Shown one piece after another: positions 49,647 through 64,000 of a stretch of DNA of 64,000 nt. A model generated the notes under the pieces. The model made no database searches, was not told the origin of the DNA, and saw only the letters and a program-made list of their open reading frames with translations. The DNA lies in contig JAIXMF010000019.1 in assembly GCA_025201365.1 (NCBI GenBank), positions 186,001 to 250,000 of the forward strand, in the 5' to 3' direction. The first letter of the stretch is position 1. Each line of letters opens with the position of its first letter. Source of the DNA: Syncephalis plumigaleata. Its lineage: Eukaryota; Zoopagomycota; Zoopagomycetes; Zoopagales; Piptocephalidaceae. A program made the translations under genes and the position numbers.

Positions 49647-52589
49647 TTAAAGTTCCATATCCATGGCATGATCATTATTCTCTTGCTCTTTAGCAGTGGT
49701 TACAGTCGACATGCTTGCTATTGATGTGCGATCTGTTGTATCACGCCACAATGTCGTATTCCATTTGGGGAATACTCGTTTATAAAGATTCATCATTACT
49801 GTATCTTGCTGTTTCATAGGACCATCGAATGTACACTTCATGTAGCCGTGCGTACCAAGCGACTCCTTGATATGTCCCTGTCGACCATATTTTGTATAGA
49901 GTTGAATTGGTTTGAACCAAAGCACATCCTCTGTAATCGTGTAAGTAAGTGAGTAAATCATCGCCATTATTGTTTGTGTTTTACGCTTACCTGGCTGGAA
50001 GAACATGTAGCGTACCACCGCCGACTTCTTATTAACCTTAACCGGATGACCCGATAGAATAATACGCTTAGCAAGGATACGATTGGGTTCGGCATTCATG
50101 AATGTACCGGTAGCCACTAGGATTGGTTCTATATCATACTCGTAAGCATGGAATAACACGTATATTGTAGCGTGTGCACATCAATTACTTACCATTTGTA
50201 TTCGGTGATTCTTTGTATAATGTAATGGGCATTTGTCCAAATTGAATGGGTGCAAACACAGTGGCCACACTCGTTTGATCCATACGCAAGAATCGTTCAT
50301 ACTTGTGAACATGATTGGTGCCCTTACCGCCAGGTGTATTCTGCGAATAGAGTGGTTGCACGCGGAATCGACGGAAACCACAATGCAATACGAGTGGATC
50401 CTTCGAACGGATGGGCTCGGTGTATTGAGAGTCGCGTGTCACGCTAAAGTGAATGACCGACATCTTGTTCTCGTGTTGCATTAGACCGAATACCATCCAT
50501 GGTCGACGGGTAGATGACGTCTGCGAATGAACGGCTTCGTTGGCTTCTTGCGCCACCTCTACCGGTACATTAGCGAGTATGAGTGTGATACGCGTGCCAG
50601 GTTGAACACCATCCCTGTGAATATCACTTGTGACACGATGGCGCGTACGTCGATAGTCGGCAAACCTATAAATACGACCGTAATCAAGTGGTAGGTTCTC
50701 AAATGGATCCCAATAAGAGCGACGGAAGTTCTTTAGACCGCGATACCGTTGGAATCTAGTACGTGCCGCCATATGCAATGGTGTATCGACTTCATCTGGG
50801 AAATTGACTTCGCTTTGGAATTCTCGTTGACGAGATAGATACTCCTTAAGTTGACGATCCTCCTCTTCTGGATCCAAATCCTTAAAACCGGCCAGACTAC
50901 TTCTATCCTCGAGTGACACCCGCTCGTATTCCTCGTTGGCCAATTCATTATCGCTATCGTCTTGTTCGAGTGCTGATGTGTCATGCGTGCCATCTACTTC
51001 ATCGTGATCGTCATTCTCTTCTAATCCAGCCATTGAAGCATCATCCTCGTCAGAGTCATCGATATCCTCGTAGTCATCTGATTCGCTAGCATTGCTTTTA
51101 TCTTCATCGGAATCAACGATCCAGGCTGCTTGATATGCTGAAGTACCCTTGGGAACGCGTTTCTTTTTATCATCATCCTCTTCACCGTCTACGTGTTCAC
51201 CGTTTTGTCGTAGTTTGGCCACTCGATCCTCGGCCGCTTGCAATTCCTCTTCCGTAGGCCATGTTTGCTCGTTCGACATTAGATCGGGATCATTCTCGGA
51301 TTGCAACGATTCTTGTTTCTCCGGATTAGGTTGATCTAGGACGGCAATCTCACCCTGTGCATCCATATCTGATTCACGATGTGTGTTGGTACCGGCAGTG
51401 GCTGTGCCATTGCCTAATGGTGATGTCGCTAATGGACATGAGAGGATTTGTTCAATTTGGAAGTTGCCATGATTCTGCAAGTGAACTAGACGATTGGCAC
51501 TGAAGCGGGCACCCCTCGCAAATCCTATTACTTTAAGCGAGCCCACCGATGGATTATTCGGATGTGGATTGAATTCCACCTGATCGGCCAACAAATAAGG
51601 ATGGCTCTCTCGCCAATGAATCGGTTTCGGTAGTTGGCCCGTTAAACTACGCATGACCACTTGGGCTTCAGCGTCATTATCCGCCGATAGAATACGATCC
51701 TGATCGGGGAAGAAGTAGCCGATGAAGGAGGTGAGCGATTTCTTAATATCATTTCGTTTCTTGATGGGCACTTGATCGAGATGCTAAAACAATAATAATA
51801 TTATACGTTACAAATGATGATGATGATGATGATTATGATGAATAGGAATGTGCGTGCCAATTACCTGAACGACATTGACGATACTGGGAACACCTTGCGA
51901 TTGGATTGCTCGAAGGCAAAGCTCGCCGAACTGGTCGACTTCCTCTTCGGCAGATAGGAGGAATACACAGAAATCGGCCACCTTTGCCGTATCTAGAATG
52001 TCGATAAAGTGACGCGATGGCAATAGCAATTGTAATGTTTGCTTTTGTCGTTCTGAAGTCAAGTAGATGGATCCAGCTAGATCTTTCTCAGTTGGTGGTG
52101 TCACATTCTCGCTACGATAAAGCTGCCTAACGAATTGCAGCACATCATTATCCTTGCACAATGGAATAACAGCCTAGAACAAGCATAGAACAGTTAACAA
52201 TGTAATCCAGTCATTATTACTACTATATCATTGATGCTTACCACTATCTTTGGTACTGCATTACGACCTGTAAACAAGCGAGTAAGCGCAACGATAGATT
52301 CGCGCTTCTTCTTTTGTTCAAGCTTTGCTGCATTACGTCTATCGAGTCGACTCTGTTTGCGTAAGGAGGCACCCTTAATAGACTGACGCTGCACTCGACC
52401 TAGACAGCAATATCATATGGTTATTTGAGATGCTTCTTCAACTAGTCCATATATATGTATTGTTATTTGTCTATTAAACTTACCCTTAGATTTCTCGCGT
52501 AATTGACCCTTTGAGGCGTGGCGTGACTTGAACGGTTTATTCGCCTGCTTTAACGTGGCCCTATGGTGAAATGGCTGATCAGACACCAT
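49647..52589 (-). CDS. TSR1: Ribosome biogenesis protein Tsr1
   Basis: GTPase-like factor (related to Bms1 and EF2, but not an active GTPase) that sits on the pre-40S subunit and delays premature joining and late 20S processing. Multi-exon. The N-terminus, [20 protein letters not shown] then LREKSKG, is the Tsr1 hallmark. The middle has [18 protein letters not shown] long acidic linker follows ([20 protein letters not shown]). The C-terminal half has [20 protein letters not shown]-like sequence (here [18 protein letters not shown]), [12 protein letters not shown], and ends [20 protein letters not shown] then [10 protein letters not shown], the conserved Tsr1/Bms1 close. No Walker A P-loop is evident, consistent with Tsr1 and against Bms1. 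The start at 52589 is the simplest; an in-frame Met lies six codons upstream. Confidence 0.93.
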
Positions 52590-52738
52590 ATTGACAATCG
52601 ATAACAATAAACGTAAAAGAGAGAATATATATAGTGAAGTAGTATTGAAAATGGATTGATATTCAGCAAAGAAAAAAAAAGAAAAAAATTACTGATTGTT
52701 TTCCCTCTTGCCTTTCCTATTACAATTGAGAATTGATC
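52590..52738. promoter_or_regulatory. Bidirectional promoter, TSR1 / KRR1
   Basis: Only 149 bases separate the two start codons, so TSR1 (minus) and KRR1 (plus) must share this region. It holds an A-rich tract (about 52670-52690), usual in nucleosome-depleted promoters. Both genes act in 40S assembly. Confidence 0.6.
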
Positions 52739-54488
<1,750 letters not shown>

Positions 54489-56344
54489 CGACGATATATT
54501 CATCAGCTATTAATTCTAATTCAATAAAACGAATCTATTCATCAGTTCCTAACTAGTGCTGTTCTTTAATGATGACCATTACTATAAAGACAACCTAGAC
54601 ATGATTAGAACTGGAATGGAAAGGGCACACACACACAAGCAAACCTGTGATGTTTCATGTCAATGAGGACCTGTTCAACAAAGGAACACTAATAAACATG
54701 CATGTGATTGATTCCTTGCTAGTGCCATGTTGTTTCTATCACTCATTTCAGTCGAATTAGAGAAGAGTGTTACATTTTATTCGTTACTATTTGTAATAAA
54801 CAGGTAAAAGTAAAGGAAAGAAAGCGTAGTCATTTGATTCATGTCAATGGTAGTCACTACTAGTTACTACATTATCATACTGATTTGTATATACATATAT
54901 GTACAATATTGTTTCAAGTGGAATGGTATTTCAGGTAAAGAAGGAGTTACTATTGTAAAACACGACAACACCGTAGTATTCATAGTAAATAGATGACTGC
55001 CATTTTCTACTAATTAATTACTTGTATCCAGTTCTATTCGTCATTATCATAGTCAGAAAATGATTGTAGATGATTTGTTACATTGATGATGTGAATTTCT
55101 GATCACTATCGCCTTATTTACTATTATAATGAGTGATTACTCGTACAAGTACGACTATTACTCCATATAAACCTTATGCCATGCATGCCTTTACCGCCCA
55201 GAATAGATTCAGTTGGAAGCCAGCGTAGTAATGAGAGACAAGTAAGAGAAAACAATACTAAATGTGGAAGTGCACTATCACGTTTCCAAGTTTTCCTTTT
55301 TATCTTCTTGCTCTCTCTCTCTCTCTCGCTTGTGTATACCAACCTTGAAACAGGGCAATTCTCCGATGAACGGGAAGTTACCGCAAATGTCGTCGTTCTT
55401 GGCCACTTTTGTCATTGGAGAACAATTTGGACTTGCCTTGATGCCATTATAGTATACAACCAATTTGGTTTTTTCTTAAACATTGATCTCTTCTTTCTTT
55501 CTTTCTTTCACTTTTATTATAACGTATTACTACTATTACTATTACTATTATTCTTGTAAGACATCTTTACGTTCCATTATCGTTGTCGTACCTCTTTCCT
55601 TCTTGTTGTTGATGTCTCTAAACTTTGTTTAGTGAAGTCTCATATCGTTTTGCTATTAGCCATCACAATTCAATAACACAGGTGACCGCTCACTTACTCA
55701 CTCTCACGTATTCTCTGACTCGTTCTCTCCCGTATTTCACGCGACATCGTGTTGTCGTTTTATATTTGTACGCTCCTGGTTATCGTTCGTTTTCCTTCTT
55801 TCCCTCATCCTACTTTGCTTTCTTGCTCGTCTGCGTGCATTTTCTCTTTCGTTTAACGTTCACTACTACTACTACAACCATTGCTACCACTACCGCCACC
55901 ACCACCACCACTACTACTATTACGAATCCTCATATCTACATTCTAGTATTACCATCATCTATTAATCAATTAGCTAGTTATTTGATTGATTTATGGTGTA
56001 GACAGACTAGAGTCATTTACGCTTCATTCTCACTACAATTCATTCTACGCCATTGATACTGCTGATTCATTCAGAATAAGCGGATACTATCATTGAGTAC
56101 ACTGACATTATAGCAGACAATACTGGTCTACTGTCTCGTCTTTTATCTTATCTTATGGTCATTGTCGTAGTACAGTGTGATACTTGATTTTCTTTTTTGC
56201 CTATTGTCATTTGATCCAATCTATTGCCTGTGTTCACCGTTATCTCACTATCGTCATTATCATTATCATTACTATCAATATAACACAAGTCTTATTGACC
56301 GACCTTTTGTTCCTCGATCCTAACGATATTTCTACTTGATCAGC
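54489..56344. other. Intergenic, one unassigned coding-like stretch
   Basis: Mostly AT-rich, with a CT run at 55312-55327 and triplet runs (ACT/ACC) at 55862-55918. On the minus strand, 55330-55460 reads as coding-like sequence (YYNGIKASPNCSPMTKVAK...ICGNFPFIGELPCFK) and 55130-55230 as RWLPTESILGGKGMHGIRFI. I could not join these with convincing splice sites or match a family, so no gene is called. The last 500 bases are pyrimidine-rich and may be the 5' UTR of the next gene. Confidence 0.4.
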
Positions 56345-57346
56345 ATGTTGGAGTCGCTGGTCGATTTCGCACCACATCACACGATTACTTTCAATCCACA
56401 TTCGGGAAAGTATCGTAATCGCAACATTAAAACATGTATCACGGGTGTACTCTTCGTATTGATCGTACAGAATTTTCTAACGAGCTTGAAACTCTACTTG
56501 ACACGCGATCGTAAGCTGCCCTATTTCTTCTGTCTCACCCAATCGGCACTATTTCTATGTGCTTGGTTCATTATCGCCGGTCATTCCATCTTTGGCGATA
56601 TCTGGGATTGTCGTGATGCACTCTACGCCGACCTGTTCTTCATCTCGGGTAGTCTCGCCTGCATCAATGTTGTCCTCCTGCTAAAAGCGAATTCTATTCG
56701 AGTAGCTGCTGCCGCCACCAAAGAAACCACCCGACTACCGATGATGGGCATGCGACGTCGCTACCTGTCGAACTGCACCCTACGAGATGGTCGTTGGATC
56801 TGGCCTGTGGGTCTACTATTGATCGCCATTCCCACGGCATTGCGTTTGTATGCCATGTCGTTCCTATCGGAACTCGACCCGGAAGATCATTGCTATCTGC
56901 CTGTACCTAGTAGTTTGTGGTCAGCCAGTACATTGGCCGCTGATCTTGTTTGCAACATCTTCTTGACCGCATGTTTCCTATGGAAGATACGTGTATTTCT
57001 ACGCAATGAACGTCCCCTAGCCGTGATGCAAACCATTTATCGCGAAGGCTGGATACACGTCATGGCCATCATCGTTTGCAGTAGTACGTGTGCCATTCTC
57101 GCCAAAATATATCCCACCTTCAATGTGGTGTTCTACGCCATTGACTGTAAGTAGACACGTTGACCATTGATCAATCGATGTATCCCATCTAACCTGACCA
57201 CTCTCTCTTTATTCATCTTCATTATAGTGACCATCAACTCGACTCTTTTGGTGCGACAACTCTCATTCCAAGTCAAACCCAATAGGAATCAACGATGCCT
57301 ACCAACCATGAGACATCAACCGTTGGCCTCTCATTACTCGCAATAA
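56345..57346 (+). CDS. Multi-pass membrane protein, about seven segments, unknown family
   Basis: Two exons (56345-57146 and 57228-57346) give 306 residues. I count about seven hydrophobic segments: around ITGVLFVLIVQNFL, FCLTQSALFLCAWFIIAG, LFFISGSLACINVVLLL, WIWPVGLLLIAIPTALRL, LAADLVCNIFLTACFLW, VMAIIVCSSTCAILA and FNVVFYAIDLTINSTLLV. A basic loop (MMGMRRRYLSN) follows the third. Two Cys (WDCRDALYAD and DPEDHCYLP) sit in opposite predicted outer loops, as in many 7-TM receptors. The C-terminal tail is short and basic. I do not recognise a named family. Receptor-like topology is inference from hydrophobicity by eye. Confidence 0.65.
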
Positions 57347-57925
57347 TCGTGCACATAAACAAACAAACAAACAAATATGAATAGTATCTTGTTGATACAT
57401 GGCATCTGGTCTAATATGTATACTTCATCTGTCGTTGTAACATAAGCAGCAGTAGTAGCCAAGGGTCAACACTGCTCATTCCAACTAGCTGTGCTAGATT
57501 ATAGTTACATTTCAATTGAGCAGAATACAATGTTATTGTCATAGTAATCAATTACTACTATTCATATGCATCGATCATTGACGATGATGATGTTCTCATT
57601 TATAACGCTATCATATTTGTCGTTACATTCTTAATTACGCGTTTGTTATAAAAAAGAACTGGTTTAAATATCACCACTAATGTATACAGAAGGGTTGCTA
57701 CACTACTGCTGCTACTTCTTCTCCTTCTATTCTTCTTATGATGTTTGTATCTGGATACTATCCCCTAAACACACACACACCGACACTTGGCAATAAATCA
57801 TATCATGCATTTAACAGTACTCCTACTATTTCTATATCTTCTTTCTTGAATGATGTGTGTCAAGTATACGATTAAACACACACACACACATGCGCGCGCG
57901 TCATAATGGTTTATTAGCGATTATT
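57347..57925. other. Intergenic, convergent 3' ends
   Basis: Spacer between the membrane-protein gene and NTF2. It contains AAAC repeats (57360-57373) and a (CA)n-(CG)n alternating tract at about 57876-57901. No gene seen. Confidence 0.5.
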
Positions 57926-58558
57926 TTAACCGTAGATCAGGCGGAATATATCATTGAGCACGAAGTAGCTTCCATTATCCGAGATAAGTTGGAAGGCTTG
58001 ACTGAATCCCATAGGGTGTTCGCTACCCTCAACCTATAGACATCGAGATGACATACATTCCATAGTGAGTGATGATGCACTACAAAGGATACATGCATGC
58101 TAGATACTCACCAAAAGCTGACCAGTTACCATAACAATGATGCCAGTACCATCTGCATTTGCTGGTTGTGCGTTTACCGTGGTAACTTTATGGCTTACCT
58201 TCTGGAAAGGTAAGTTCTACGATATAGAAACGGGGAGGATATATATTAGACACATAAACAGACAAACAAACAAACAAACAAACAGCAAAGCAGTAACCTA
58301 CCATAAGTTTATCGAGGATAGCAGCACCACCTTGAATATTGGAATCCTCAAACGAAAGCATAGAGTGGTCACGCTATGATTATGCATACATCATGTTAAT
58401 AATCGTAAACTACTGAGTATTGCACCAATATATACTCGCTAATCTGGTCGCGGTGTTTATTCCACACTTACGTAAAGAGCCGCTAGTTGAGCTCGATTGG
58501 TATCGAAGCAGTTGTAGTAGTAACTTGTAAAGTCGGTGGCAACCTTGTTGATATCCAT
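57926..58558 (-). CDS. NTF2: Nuclear transport factor 2
   Basis: NTF2 dimer carries RanGDP into the nucleus. Four exons (58472-58558, 58302-58373, 58112-58216, 57926-58033) give 123 residues, the normal length. The sequence follows the family end to end: MDINKVATDFTSYYYNCFDT, YRDHSMLSFEDSNIQGGAAI, LMNLPFQKVSHKVTTVNAQP, GIIVMVTGQLLVEG, FSQAFQLISDNGSYFVLNDI and the closing FRLIYG. The conserved acidic residues of the Ran-binding cavity (SFE, ND near the C-terminus) are present. Introns are all GT-AG. It is divergent from UPF1. Confidence 0.96.
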
Positions 58559-59183
58559 GTTGAATTATTTAACGGAATGCAACGATAACGATATAGTGAC
58601 AAGCGCGGTGAATGCAACTGACAAAGAAGATTCTCGACAGCGATAACTAGCAGAGTACACACTAGAAAGTGACCAGATAAAAGAAAGCAGAAAAGAAAGA
58701 GGCAGCAATGGCGATGTGTTATGACGCACACCAACGTTTGAAGTATAAGTTTATGCCAAAAACTGTTATACTTTGTTAAGAAGACGGTATGCCTGTCTCT
58801 TCTCTACAGCATCGTATGCGGTGATGTGATGATGTGATGATACGCGGTGTGTGCGTGTTTGTATGCGATGATTGCCACATCACAACAAAGACATAATATT
58901 CGATTTTTCTCGACACACTACTTCCAGTGCCGAGTTTTTTCTTCTTCCCTAGAAGTTTATACAACCTTCATTCTAGGAGTAGTCTATCCCCTTGCTTTCC
59001 TCCACTCGTATACGCATAGTGAGATATCCGTTCTACCCGGTAGTTACTACTCGTGTGTTGTCACGCTCGTTGTCACCAGTTATTGTTATTGTATACGGGT
59101 GCAACGATCCGCAACAGTTACAAAGAAAAAAGAGGGAACGAGTCCAGTGAAGTTGATTGGATTGCTGTTACTCTATTTCCCTT
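58559..59183. promoter_or_regulatory. Divergent intergenic region (NTF2 / UPF1)
   Basis: About 625 bases between divergent starts, including both promoters and 5' UTRs. TGATGTGATGATGTGATGAT-type repeats occur at 58815-58840. No binding site can be named. Confidence 0.45.
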
Positions 59184-62100
59184 ATGGATCGCTTTTCAGA
59201 GGTGGCCTCGCAAGATGGCGATGCAGCCAGCACTAGCTACTACTACTACCACGAGGGTGTTACAGGTCGTCGTCGAGATCAATTTGGCGCTGATAGTGTT
59301 GTAGACGATGAAAGTGTACTAGCAGCGGAAACCGCTTCTATGGCGACTAGCGTTAATGGCGACTTCGATAGCCAGTCTCTGTTGACGGATATACGCTCGG
59401 ATGATGAGGAGAACGACGAGGAACTCGATGAAGATGAAGTCGACGAGAATGATAGTCAACTCAATGGGACAGCGAATCGACGTAAACGACACGGTACGTT
59501 ACATAGCAATGATCATATGCATGCATATCTCTATCTCTATTTCTGGATGTATTAGCTAATCACTTGTTTATAGAGGATGTGGATGACGCGGGAGACGATG
59601 AGGATGGCTATGAAGAAGATCATTTAGAGAAAGAATTGCCACCACATGCTTGCCAGTAAGTAAATGCTAGAATACATGTATACGCGTATATTAGATGACT
59701 TATCATATGAATCATTTATTAGATATTGCGGTATTCATTCACCTTCCTCTGTAGTCAAATGTCTAAGTTGTCAGAAATGGTTTTGCAATTCACGCGGCAA
59801 TACATCCAGCTCGCATATTGTTAATCATTTAGTACGTGCTAAACACAAAGAGGTTGTTTTACACGCGGATTCGCCATTGGGCGATACTATCCTCGAGTGC
59901 TATAACTGCGGATGTCGTAATGTATTCGTATTGGGATTTATTCCCGCCAAGAGCGATACGGTTGTTGTATTACTTTGTCGGTAAGTAACCATCATTACTA
60001 TTATATATATGTTAGTGTTACTAATGCATGCCCTATGTATTATAGACAACCATGTGCCGCGGTGCCTAGTAGCAAGGATATGGATTGGGATACATCGCAG
60101 TGGTTGCCACTCATCGACGATCGATGCTTCCTTTCCTGGCTAGTCAAGGTGCCTAGTGAGCAAGAACAACTGAGAGCACGTCAAATATCAATGGAGCAAA
60201 TAAATCGACTCGAAGAACTATGGAAGGATGATGGTCAGGCCACATTGGAGGATTTGGAGAAACCGCGAATCGACGAAGAGCCCAATCCCGTATTACTTCG
60301 ATATGAAGATGCCTATCAATATCAGAATATATTTGGTCCACTCGTTAAGATGGAGGCAGATCATGATCGTAAAGTGAAAGAAGCACAGGTACGTGTCTAG
60401 TTCAATGTGATAGCATCAAATGAATTCATGACTAATCTCTATGTTTATTTGATTCGATACACAGACGCAAGATGATATAGTAGTGCGTTGGGATATGGGT
60501 CTCAATCAGAAACGACTAGCATGGTTCTTCTTTCCCAAATATGAACTTGGCGGTAAGTGATTACACGCTTCAATGATAGATCAACTAATGCTAGTATATA
60601 TATATATTCAACGTGTAGAGGTACGTTTGGCAGTTGGCGATGAATTACGACTACGATATCGCGGTGAATTAAACGATTTCTGGGAGTGTTCCGGTCATGT
60701 TATCAAGATTCCTAATAGTAAGTGAAGAGTGAAGAGAAATAGATTATTACTAACTGTTATTATTATTAGATATTAATGATGAAGTATGTCTGGAATTACG
60801 CCGTAATGAAGGTACACCCATTCATTGCACACATAATTTCTCTATTGATTTTGTATGGAAATCAACGACATTCGATCGGTGAGTATAGCAATTGTAATGC
60901 AACATGAGTCATTAGAAACTAATTATATACAATAGTATGCAATTGGCTATGAAGACATTTGCTTTGGATGAGACATCAGTGAGCGGTTACATTTATCATC
61001 GACTACTTGGACATGAGGTAGAACCGCAGATTCTACGTACACAATTACCGAAGAAGTAAGCAATACATCAAGCTAATTAGTTACTCCTTATACTCATGAT
61101 CAATTGTGATGAATACACCATAGGTTTAGCGCTCCTAGTCTGCCAGAACTAAATCATTCGCAAGTCTACGCGGTGAAAAGCGTACTACAAAAGCCATTAA
61201 GTTTGATTCAAGGTCCACCCGGTACCGGTAAAACTGTTACATGCTCCACCATCGTGTATCATCTAGCGAAGATGAATCCAGGCCAGGTACTTGTGTGTGC
61301 ACCAAGTAATGTGGCAGTCGATCAATTGACCGAGAAGATTCATCGTACCGGTCTACGTGTAGTGCGAATGGAGGCCAAATCACGCGAGGCACTTGATTCA
61401 CCCGTCAAATTCCTAACACTACACGAGCAAGTGCATCACGATGACACGAATACTGAATTGCAAAAGTTGATTATGCTTAAGACTGAACAAGGCGAACTTA
61501 GCAGTATGGACGAGAAGAAATACAAGAGTTTGAAACGAGCTTGTGAACGTAAAATATTACAAGTAAGTCATCATCGTCAATATCTTCGCCTAGAGCAATG
61601 TTAACATTGATTAGAATGCCGATGTTATCTTGTGTACTTGTGCCGGTGCCGGAGATCCACGCCTGGCTAAAATTCGTTTCCGTACCGTGCTTATCGACGA
61701 GGCTACCCAATCAGCCGAACCCGAATGTATGATTCCACTTGTATTGGGTGTTAAACAAGCAGTACTCGTGGGTGACCATCAGCAATTAGGACCGGTGATC
61801 ATGAATAAGAAGGCAGCCAAAGCAGGTCTATGCCAATCACTCTTTGAACGTCTAGTCATTCTCGGTATTCGTCCCATTCGACTACAAGTGCAATATCGAA
61901 TGCATCCATGTCTTAGTGACTTCCCGAGTAACATGTTCTACGAGGGTACACTACAGAATGGTGTTACCACACAGGAACGTCTACGTAAGAATGTAGCCTT
62001 CCCATGGCCTATGCCAGAAACACCCATGTTCTTCCATTCTAATCTTGGCCAAGAGGAAATATCAACGAGTGGTACTTCCTACCTGAATCGGTGAGTGATT

Positions 62101-63662
62101 GCTTGTCTATTTCATTTGATCAATGTATAAACTAACTAACTGTATGATATAGTACGGAAGCATCAACTTGTGAAAAGATCGTTACGAGATTCCTTAAAGT
62201 AGGAGTGAAACCATCGCAGATTGGTATTATCACACCGTATGAAGGACAACGTAGTTACATTGTAAGCTATATGCAATTCAACGGATCACAACATAAAGAC
62301 TTGTATAAAGAGATTGAAGTGGCAAGTGTTGACGCGTTTCAAGGTCGTGAAAAAGATTATATCATTCTTAGTTGTGTTCGTAGTAATGAACATCAAGGCA
62401 TTGGATTTCTTACTGATCCACGTCGATTGAACGTTGCATTGACGCGAGCACGATTTGGATTGGCTATTTTGGGTAATCCCAAAGTATTAAGCAAGGTAAT
62501 TGATATGTATTTACTAGATGACTCGATTACTAACTCGTTAATTGATTGATTGATTGATTAGCATCCATTATGGCATCATTTATTGACGCATTTCAAAGAT
62601 AAAGAATGTCTGGTTGAGGGACCACTTAGTCATTTGAAACCGAGTATGATTCAATTCAGTAGACCGCGTAAAGCATGGACGAAACAAGATCGACTACAGC
62701 ATGGTATAGTTCATCAAGTGGATGCACGCGAAGCAGTAGGACGTACTCCCATGATGGCACAAGATTGTAAGTAGTTATACATGCATTTATTCATTATCAT
62801 GATTAACCAATGATCTCTTTGTATAGATCGACGTGATTATGCACGCACTCATAATGCAGTTGGTTACATTTCATCTGATGCACTCGGTAATCCATTACCA
62901 CCACCGAGTCAGTTCTCCATTCCTTTACTGCCCACACCATCAGGTCCATTCTCACAAGATTTGAATCAACGACGTGGATATGATAATGGTGCAGCACAAC
63001 CACAACCACCACCATCATCCATGACGAATTCATCTTCTTATCCAGCAAGTGATACACGATCATTCGCTGATAGTTATGCAGCCTCTGTTTACTCACAAGA
63101 TCTCGGCTCTTACAATACGACAGGTGCATCCACCACCACCACCACATCCACGATGAATACAGCCAATACTAATATGTATAATGTTACGAATACTGCCATG
63201 GGATTATCACAATCAGATCGTCTTCGATTATCAGCCACACTACCGACGAATGGATCACCAATGACCGCCGGTTCCTCTTCCTTGTTACCCGCTACATCAA
63301 CAGCTGCTGCAGCCAATACGACAACAGCTACTGCATCCATGATATCCGCTATGCATTCCATGTCACTTGGTGGCAATGCGGCAACCACTGGTTATCCAGG
63401 TGTTAATCCACATTTCATGTCGAATAATCCTGCAGCCAGTATGACGATGAATCGACACCATCCAGCCTCTACATTCCTTAATGATTACAAGTCACAAGCG
63501 GGTGATGAATTGAGTAGTTTAGCGGCAGAATCACTTGATTATCGATCACAAGCTGGATCCATTGATACTCGTTCACAACTGGGCAGTGTCGTCTCATATG
63601 ATACACGATCACAAGCAGGATCCGATGTCTATAGTAGTCATCAAGGATGTACTAGATTCTAG
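59184..63662 (+). CDS. UPF1: RNA helicase Upf1 (nonsense-mediated decay)
   Basis: ATP-dependent 5'-3' RNA/DNA helicase central to nonsense-mediated mRNA decay. About 13 exons. The acidic N-terminus is [13 protein letters not shown] onward. The Cys/His-rich domain that binds Upf2 starts [20 protein letters not shown] then SCQKWFCN, and goes on with [15 protein letters not shown]. The helicase core has Walker [10 protein letters not shown] (61212-61235), [58 protein letters not shown] and [11 protein letters not shown]. The C-terminal tail is unlike yeast Upf1: Gln/Pro, Thr/Ala and Ser-rich, ending in repeated (K/R)SQ(A/L)G units (63484-63640). Such S/T-Q sites are targets of the PIKK SMG1 in animals. 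The stop is at 63660-63662. Confidence 0.96.
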
Positions 63663-64000
63663 ATTGTATACTGCTCTTCTTTCTAGATGGATATCCCACT
63701 AGTTATCTAAAGAGACAAGAGACATAGATATATCGGCACACTCGATGCCTAGCCAAGAAAGCAGGATACACACAAGCTAGTAATCAGTACTATACTATAC
63801 TATACTACATTCTATAGTAATAGTAGTAGATATAGAGGATACGTACAAGCACACAAGCACACTAGTCATTCAATGCTAGGATACAGTTGTAGACACAAGC
63901 GTAAATTATACATCAAATTAAACCCATATATTCATCCGCCAATCAATCAATATTAGTCAACCAGTCAATATCGAGATCAACATACCATTCAATATACTTT
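63663..64000. other. 3' region after UPF1
   Basis: AT-rich sequence with a short TACTA repeat (about 63790-63808). No gene seen before the window ends. Confidence 0.5.

Noticed and set aside
61498-61710. Minus-strand frame antisense to UPF1
   Set aside because: Shadow of the helicase exons, which carry clear motifs on the plus strand.

Overview
This is eukaryotic nuclear DNA, most likely from an early-diverging fungus. The signs are dense short spliceosomal introns (about 40-115 nt, mostly GTAAGT...AG) and a fungal gene set: a fungalysin (M36) protease, a GH81 beta-1,3-glucanase, an Nrg1-type C2H2 regulator, Vps1, Neo1 and Stt3. I cannot name the species.

Layout. 1-21 kb: the 5' part of vps1 (minus), an M36 fungalysin (plus), a Fanzor/TnpB-like zinc-ribbon scrap, a damaged F-box gene, a secreted GH81 glucanase, a secreted Cys/Asn-rich protein, the flippase NEO1, a 72-residue secreted Cys-rich protein and STT3. 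21-25 kb: a ZNF511-like zinc-finger gene and an Nrg1-like zinc-finger regulator. 25-30.6 kb: a gene-poor, simple-repeat-rich tract. 30.6-30.8 kb: 5S rRNA and tRNA-Asp(GUC) in tandem on the minus strand, 9 bp apart. 31-43 kb: an accessory region with two paralogous secreted kinase-like genes. Each gene lies between nearly identical non-coding flanks. A third, diverged copy of the upstream flank has no gene behind it, and a foldback-like inverted-repeat structure and pyrimidine-rich minisatellites lie between the two genes. 43-64 kb: compact housekeeping genes, namely a PB1-UBA protein, DRS1, DRE2, TSR1, KRR1, a multi-pass membrane protein, NTF2 and UPF1.

Themes. The housekeeping block covers ribosome assembly (DRS1 for 60S; TSR1 and KRR1 for 40S, divergent across about 150 bp), Fe-S assembly (DRE2), nuclear import of Ran (NTF2) and RNA surveillance (UPF1). 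The left part is rich in secreted proteins (protease, glucanase, two Cys-rich proteins), with vps1, NEO1 and STT3 serving membrane traffic and N-glycosylation. The most unusual part is the 31-43 kb cassette family: secreted proteins with a complete set of protein-kinase catalytic residues, whose coding cores have diverged far more than the DNA around them.

Caution. Several genes, including the essential KRR1, carry single-base frame breaks beside short homopolymers or in otherwise conserved sequence. These look like sequence errors rather than decay. Three introns use GC-AG instead of GT-AG ends.
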